A stretch of DNA of 23,789 nucleotides from JAAOYC01 sp036481345. GTDB taxonomy: Archaea; Nanobdellota; Nanobdellia; Woesearchaeales; WJKL01. Location of the stretch: the NCBI GenBank assembly GCA_036481345.1, contig JAZGHU010000058.1, forward strand, positions 1-23,789, read 5' to 3'. Position 1 is the stretch's first letter. The number at the start of each line of letters is the position of its first letter. This document shows positions 21,726 to 23,789 of the stretch, piece by piece. Position numbers and translations under genes: made by a program. The notes under the pieces are model-generated. The model made no database searches and had not been told where the DNA came from. It saw nothing but the letters and a program-made list of their open reading frames with translations.

Positions 21726-21775
21726 TGTCCTAAAATATAAATTGGACAATACAAATCTTTATATATGAGTATTGT
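21726..21775. promoter_or_regulatory. Two inverted repeats over the ftsZ promoter
   Basis: TGTCC (21726-21730) and GGACA (21744-21748) enclose the TATA-like AAAATATAAATT. ACAATAC (21746-21752) and GTATTGT (21769-21775) enclose CTTTATATATGA. The two repeats overlap by 3 bp, and each brackets an AT-rich TATA candidate. They are candidate regulator sites for ftsZ. Confidence 0.4.
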
Positions 21776-21992
21776 GTAATACCCTCTAGAAAAAGAAAGT
21801 TGTTTACTTGCGCCAACAGGTAATCGACACCGAATAAATCTTTTTTAACCACAAAAAACGTTTTTTAACCGCCAAGTTTTAAAACGCAACGAATTTAACC
21901 GAGTTTTCCGCCAAAAAAACTCAAATACAATTCTTTATAGTATATCCAAACTAATATTTAAATATTTCTATTCTGTAGAATATACATAAAGC
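21776..21992. other. Gene-free spacer between ftsZ and dphB with phased repeats
   Basis: No ORF is supported. A possible hairpin TTACTTG/CAGGTAA (about 21808-21824) is present. TTTTTTAACC occurs at 21841-21850 and 21861-21870, and a shorter TTTAACC ends at 21900, so copy ends are 20 and 30 bp apart. A palindrome GTTTTAAAAC lies at 21876-21885. Near dphB, TATTC/GAATA flank TGTA. Confidence 0.35.
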
Positions 21993-22000
21993 TTATAAAA
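21993..22000 (+). promoter_or_regulatory. TATA box of dphB
   Basis: TTATAAAA is centred 25 bp upstream of ATG 22022, predicting a leaderless mRNA. Confidence 0.6.
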
Positions 22001-22021
22001 TCCAGAATTCTACACAAAAAC

Positions 22022-22759
22022 ATGACATTATACTTCATAGGATTGGGACTTAGCGACGAGAAAGACCTCTCAATCAAAGGATTCAATGCAATAAAGAAAT
22101 GCAAATATCTTTACTTAGAATCATACACTTCATTACTGCAAGTAACAAAACAGGATCTAGAAAAGTTCTACAATAAAGAAATCATCTCAGCAGACAGAGA
22201 TACAGTAGAAAAAGAAGCAGAACAAACAATCCTAAAGCATGCAAAAGAAGCAGATACAGCTTTCTTAGTAATAGGGGATCCAATGTGTGCAACAACTCAT
22301 CTAGATTTGTTAACAAGAGCTAAAGAAAAAGGAATAAAGACAAAAATAATCCACAATGCATCAATCATAAATGCAGTTGGAGAAATAGGCTTAGAAGTAT
22401 ACAAATATGGAAAAATCACATCAATACCTTTTGAAAATGAGAATGTAAGAGCACCTTACAAAGTTCTATTAAACAACCTAGATAAAGAACTTCACACATT
22501 GTTTCTATTAGATTTAAAGCCAGATCAAAATAAGTTCCTAACAATAAAGCAAGCAATAGAATACTTAGAAAAACAAGGATTAACAGCAAAAACAAAACTG
22601 ATAGCTTGCGCAAGAATCGGTTCAAATGATCAAATAATCAAATACAGCACTCCAGAAAAGCTAAAACAAGAGAGATATGGCTCAGCCCCTTATTGCTTGA
22701 TAATCCCAGCAGAAATGCACTTCATGGAAGAAGAGTTTTTAGAGCAGTATAAAATTTAG
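22022..22759 (+). CDS. dphB: Diphthine synthase
   Basis: 245 residues, full family length. DphB (Dph5) methylates the aminocarboxypropyl-histidine of elongation factor 2 with SAM, the second step of diphthamide synthesis. Signatures: GLGLSDEKDLS (7-17), LYLESYTS (30-37), VIGDPMCATTH (83-93), HNASIINAVGEIGLEVYKYG (about 111-130, diagnostic) and the C-terminal CARIGSNDQIIKYS. The gene is intact, whereas the first-step gene dph2 in the same window is truncated. It is leaderless with its own TATA box and converges on the pilin-like gene. Confidence 0.95.
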   Translation: MTLYFIGLGLSDEKDLSIKGFNAIKKCKYLYLESYTSLLQVTKQDLEKFYNKEIISADRDTVEKEAEQTILKHAKEADTAFLVIGDPMCATTHLDLLTRAKEKGIKTKIIHNASIINAVGEIGLEVYKYGKITSIPFENENVRAPYKVLLNNLDKELHTLFLLDLKPDQNKFLTIKQAIEYLEKQGLTAKTKLIACARIGSNDQIIKYSTPEKLKQERYGSAPYCLIIPAEMHFMEEEFLEQYKI

Positions 22760-22778
22760 AAATTTATCTAGTTCTTAA

Positions 22779-22807
22779 AAAGAAAAAAAAGAAAAAAAAT
22801 ACTAAAT
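22779..22807 (-). terminator. Repeated T-tracts behind the pilin-like gene
   Basis: On the minus strand, soon after the stop at 22808, come T8, C, T8, C, T5. This is a strong archaeal U-tract terminator without a hairpin. Confidence 0.55.
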
Positions 22808-23245
22808 TTAAGGTATCTTAACGATAACTTCTCCAACTTTAGTGTGATCCATACTTGTTTCTTGGTTGGTATAGCTAAAGATAATATCTCCTTTAAACTT
22901 ACCTGATGTTGGACTACATGTTACAGAATATGTTGCTTTCTGACCATTTGTCAATGTTGTTTGTGTTGAGTTATCTGCTGCATTACATCCTGTTCCATTA
23001 ACACTAACACTAACATCAATCATGTCAAATCCCATTGCATTCTGTATTGCCATCTCAATAGCTGTTCCGGAATATCTATGGTCTAGACATGCTACACCCG
23101 GAGGAAGATCGCATTTTTCAGGTAAGAATCTATCAGGACTCAAAACTCCAAAATATGCTAATGCTGATATAGCAGCAATTACAACTAGAATAGCCCAACC
23201 ATAAGTCATCAGAAACTCCATTGCTGCTTGACCTTTCTTGTGCAT
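22808..23245 (-). CDS. Pilin-like protein with class III signal peptide
   Basis: 145 residues. The N-terminus MHKKGQAAMEFLMTYGWAIL is a textbook archaeal class III (type IV pilin-like) signal. A prepilin peptidase would cut after KKG, leaving QAAMEF, then a hydrophobic helix (about 10-33) for membrane storage and filament core. The remainder is a beta-rich head with four cysteines (EKCDLPPGVAC, GTGCN, VTCSPT), which could form two disulfides, and the C-terminal YTNQ...GEVIVKIP. It probably forms or caps a surface filament. The start is fixed by Shine-Dalgarno GAGGTGA (23252-23258), 6 nt upstream. Confidence 0.88.
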   Translation of the reverse strand: MHKKGQAAMEFLMTYGWAILVVIAAISALAYFGVLSPDRFLPEKCDLPPGVACLDHRYSGTAIEMAIQNAMGFDMIDVSVSVNGTGCNAADNSTQTTLTNGQKATYSVTCSPTSGKFKGDIIFSYTNQETSMDHTKVGEVIVKIP

Positions 23246-23251
23246 AAACTT

Positions 23252-23258
23252 TCACCTC
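23252..23258 (-). promoter_or_regulatory. Shine-Dalgarno of the pilin-like gene
   Basis: GAGGTGA on the minus strand, 6 nt before ATG 23245. It is the best Shine-Dalgarno in the window, suggesting strong translation. Confidence 0.65.
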
Positions 23259-23277
23259 TTTTTGTTTACTAAGATTG

Positions 23278-23301
23278 TTAGTATACTGAAAGGTATACTA
23301 A
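23278..23301. promoter_or_regulatory. 9-bp inverted repeat in the pilin leader/promoter
   Basis: TTAGTATAC (23278-23286) and GTATACTAA (23293-23301) are perfect inverted copies around TGAAAG. The site lies 33-56 bp upstream of the ATG, near where transcription should start. It is a candidate operator or leader hairpin. Confidence 0.45.
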
Positions 23302-23327
23302 TATAGCCACTTTAGATATAACTTCTA

Positions 23328-23406
23328 TATAAATGTTTTTATTTTAAAAAATATTTATGCTTAAGCAGCGAAGCTGATTATTGTATAAATGTTTTTATTT
23401 TAAAAA
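23328..23406. repeat. Perfect 23-bp direct repeat between the two minus-strand genes
   Basis: The same 23 bp (beginning TATAAATGTTTTTA) occurs at 23328-23350 and 23384-23406, 56 bp apart. Read on the minus strand, each copy gives a T5 run and then an ATTTATA box: a terminator next to a TATA element. Between them lies a short hairpin CAGC-GAA-GCTG (23365-23375). The right copy starts 4 bp past the stop of the small membrane-protein gene. Confidence 0.6.
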
Positions 23407-23409
23407 TGA

Positions 23410-23712
23410 TTATCCAGAATCAGCTACTAAAGAATTATCTTGATTTGTTTCATTTATTTCAGAATTAATATTAGATTCTTCAACAGGAACAGCAATAGCT
23501 GCTGCTGTTATTTGATTGCTTTCAATTAATGATCCTGATCCACCATCATCTCCAACAATTCCCAATCCATATAAAGACAATACTGCAAGAAATATTAATG
23601 CAAAACAAACACTATACCATACTGCTAAATCGCTTCTTGCTTCTTGTGCCTTCTTTTGAAAACGAAGCTTTCTAAAGTGCTCGACGAATTTATTTCGATG
23701 ACATTTGTTCAT
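23410..23712 (-). CDS. Small single-pass membrane protein
   Basis: 100 residues. The basic N-terminus (about 1-27, HRNKFVEHFRKLRFQKK) should face the cytosol. One TM helix (about 31-51, WYSVCFALIFLAVLSLYGLGI) follows, then a polar outside tail rich in Asn/Glu/Ser with little structure. The family is not recognised. Its ATG overlaps the stop of the upstream gene (ATGA), so the two are translationally coupled. The neighbours on both sides are pilin-like, which suggests a role in the same surface apparatus; this is inference only. Confidence 0.7.
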   Translation of the reverse strand: MNKCHRNKFVEHFRKLRFQKKAQEARSDLAVWYSVCFALIFLAVLSLYGLGIVGDDGGSGSLIESNQITAAAIAVPVEESNINSEINETNQDNSLVADSG

Positions 23713-23789
23713 TCTATCTTCCCAACTAATGATCCAGTCATTGTTTTAGTAAAGCCACTTCCTTCATTAGCATATTCAATCATCAAATC
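23709..23789 (-). CDS. C-terminal end of a probable pilin-like protein (partial)
   Basis: The open frame from the window edge to TGA (23711-23709) encodes 26 residues, IEYANEGSGFTKTMTGSLVGKIE at its end. This resembles the last residues of the pilin-like protein at 22808 (FSYTNQETSMDHTKVGEVIVKIP): a Y-[AT]-N start, a Thr-Lys, then G-x-[LV]-[IV]-x-K-I. The gene is cut off by the window edge, so the signal peptide cannot be checked. Its stop overlaps the next ATG by 4 bp. Confidence 0.55.
   Translation of the reverse strand, partial: DLMIEYANEGSGFTKTMTGSLVGKIE

Overview
The window is AT-rich archaeal DNA. Archaeal signatures include CDP-archaeol synthase (CarS), RNase P protein Rnp4, diphthine synthase (DphB), an archaeal ATP-dependent DNA ligase, a Hel308-type helicase fragment, a class III (type IV pilin-like) signal peptide, bulge-helix-bulge introns in three tRNAs, and TATA boxes about 25-28 bp upstream of many start codons (leaderless transcripts). 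The short intergenic gaps, the split or truncated universal genes and the giant Asn/Thr-rich surface protein fit a DPANN-type archaeon (Woesearchaeota/Pacearchaeota-like). That placement is inference.

Layout. 1-4444 (+): the end of an unknown gene, then a 1441-residue secreted, membrane-anchored surface protein with an embedded Hint (intein-like autoprocessing) domain. 4431-5690 (-): a coiled-coil protein. 5745-7531 (+): rnp4, a truncated dph2 and a membrane glycerophosphodiesterase. 7533-8048 (-): carS, divergent from a radical SAM gene (8104-9585, +). 9628-10110: a small-RNA cluster with tRNA-Asn (14-nt intron), tRNA-Ile (42-nt intron) and a candidate structured RNA of unknown family at about 9977-10089. 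10253-14078 (+): a lipoprotein and a large secreted protein built from the same repeat of about 85 residues, then a small cytosolic protein. 14115-15671 (+): a Hel308-like protein lacking its first RecA domain. 15664-16719 (-): an HD-GYP-like hydrolase. 16828-16930 (+): tRNA-Arg with a 31-nt intron. 16992-17958 (-): a nitroreductase with a Lys-rich tail, followed one base later by a very acidic small protein. 18043-20433 (+): DNA ligase, then a winged-helix regulator preceded by paired operator-like palindromes. 20604-21677 (-): ftsZ, with a structured 3' region ending in a hairpin/T-tract terminator. 22022-22759 (+): dphB. 22808-23789 (-): pilin-like and small membrane proteins with repeat-rich intergenic DNA.

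Themes. There are three cell-surface systems: the Hint protein, the repeat proteins and the pilin-like proteins. Core information genes sit in single-gene leaderless units. The diphthamide pathway has an intact methyltransferase and a broken first-step gene. The best leads are the Hint-domain surface protein, the candidate ncRNA at 9977-10089, the dph2 truncation with its duplicated junction sequence, the Hel308 half-gene, the paired operators at 19808-19859, and the ftsZ 3' region. No CRISPR array, insertion sequence or integrase was seen.
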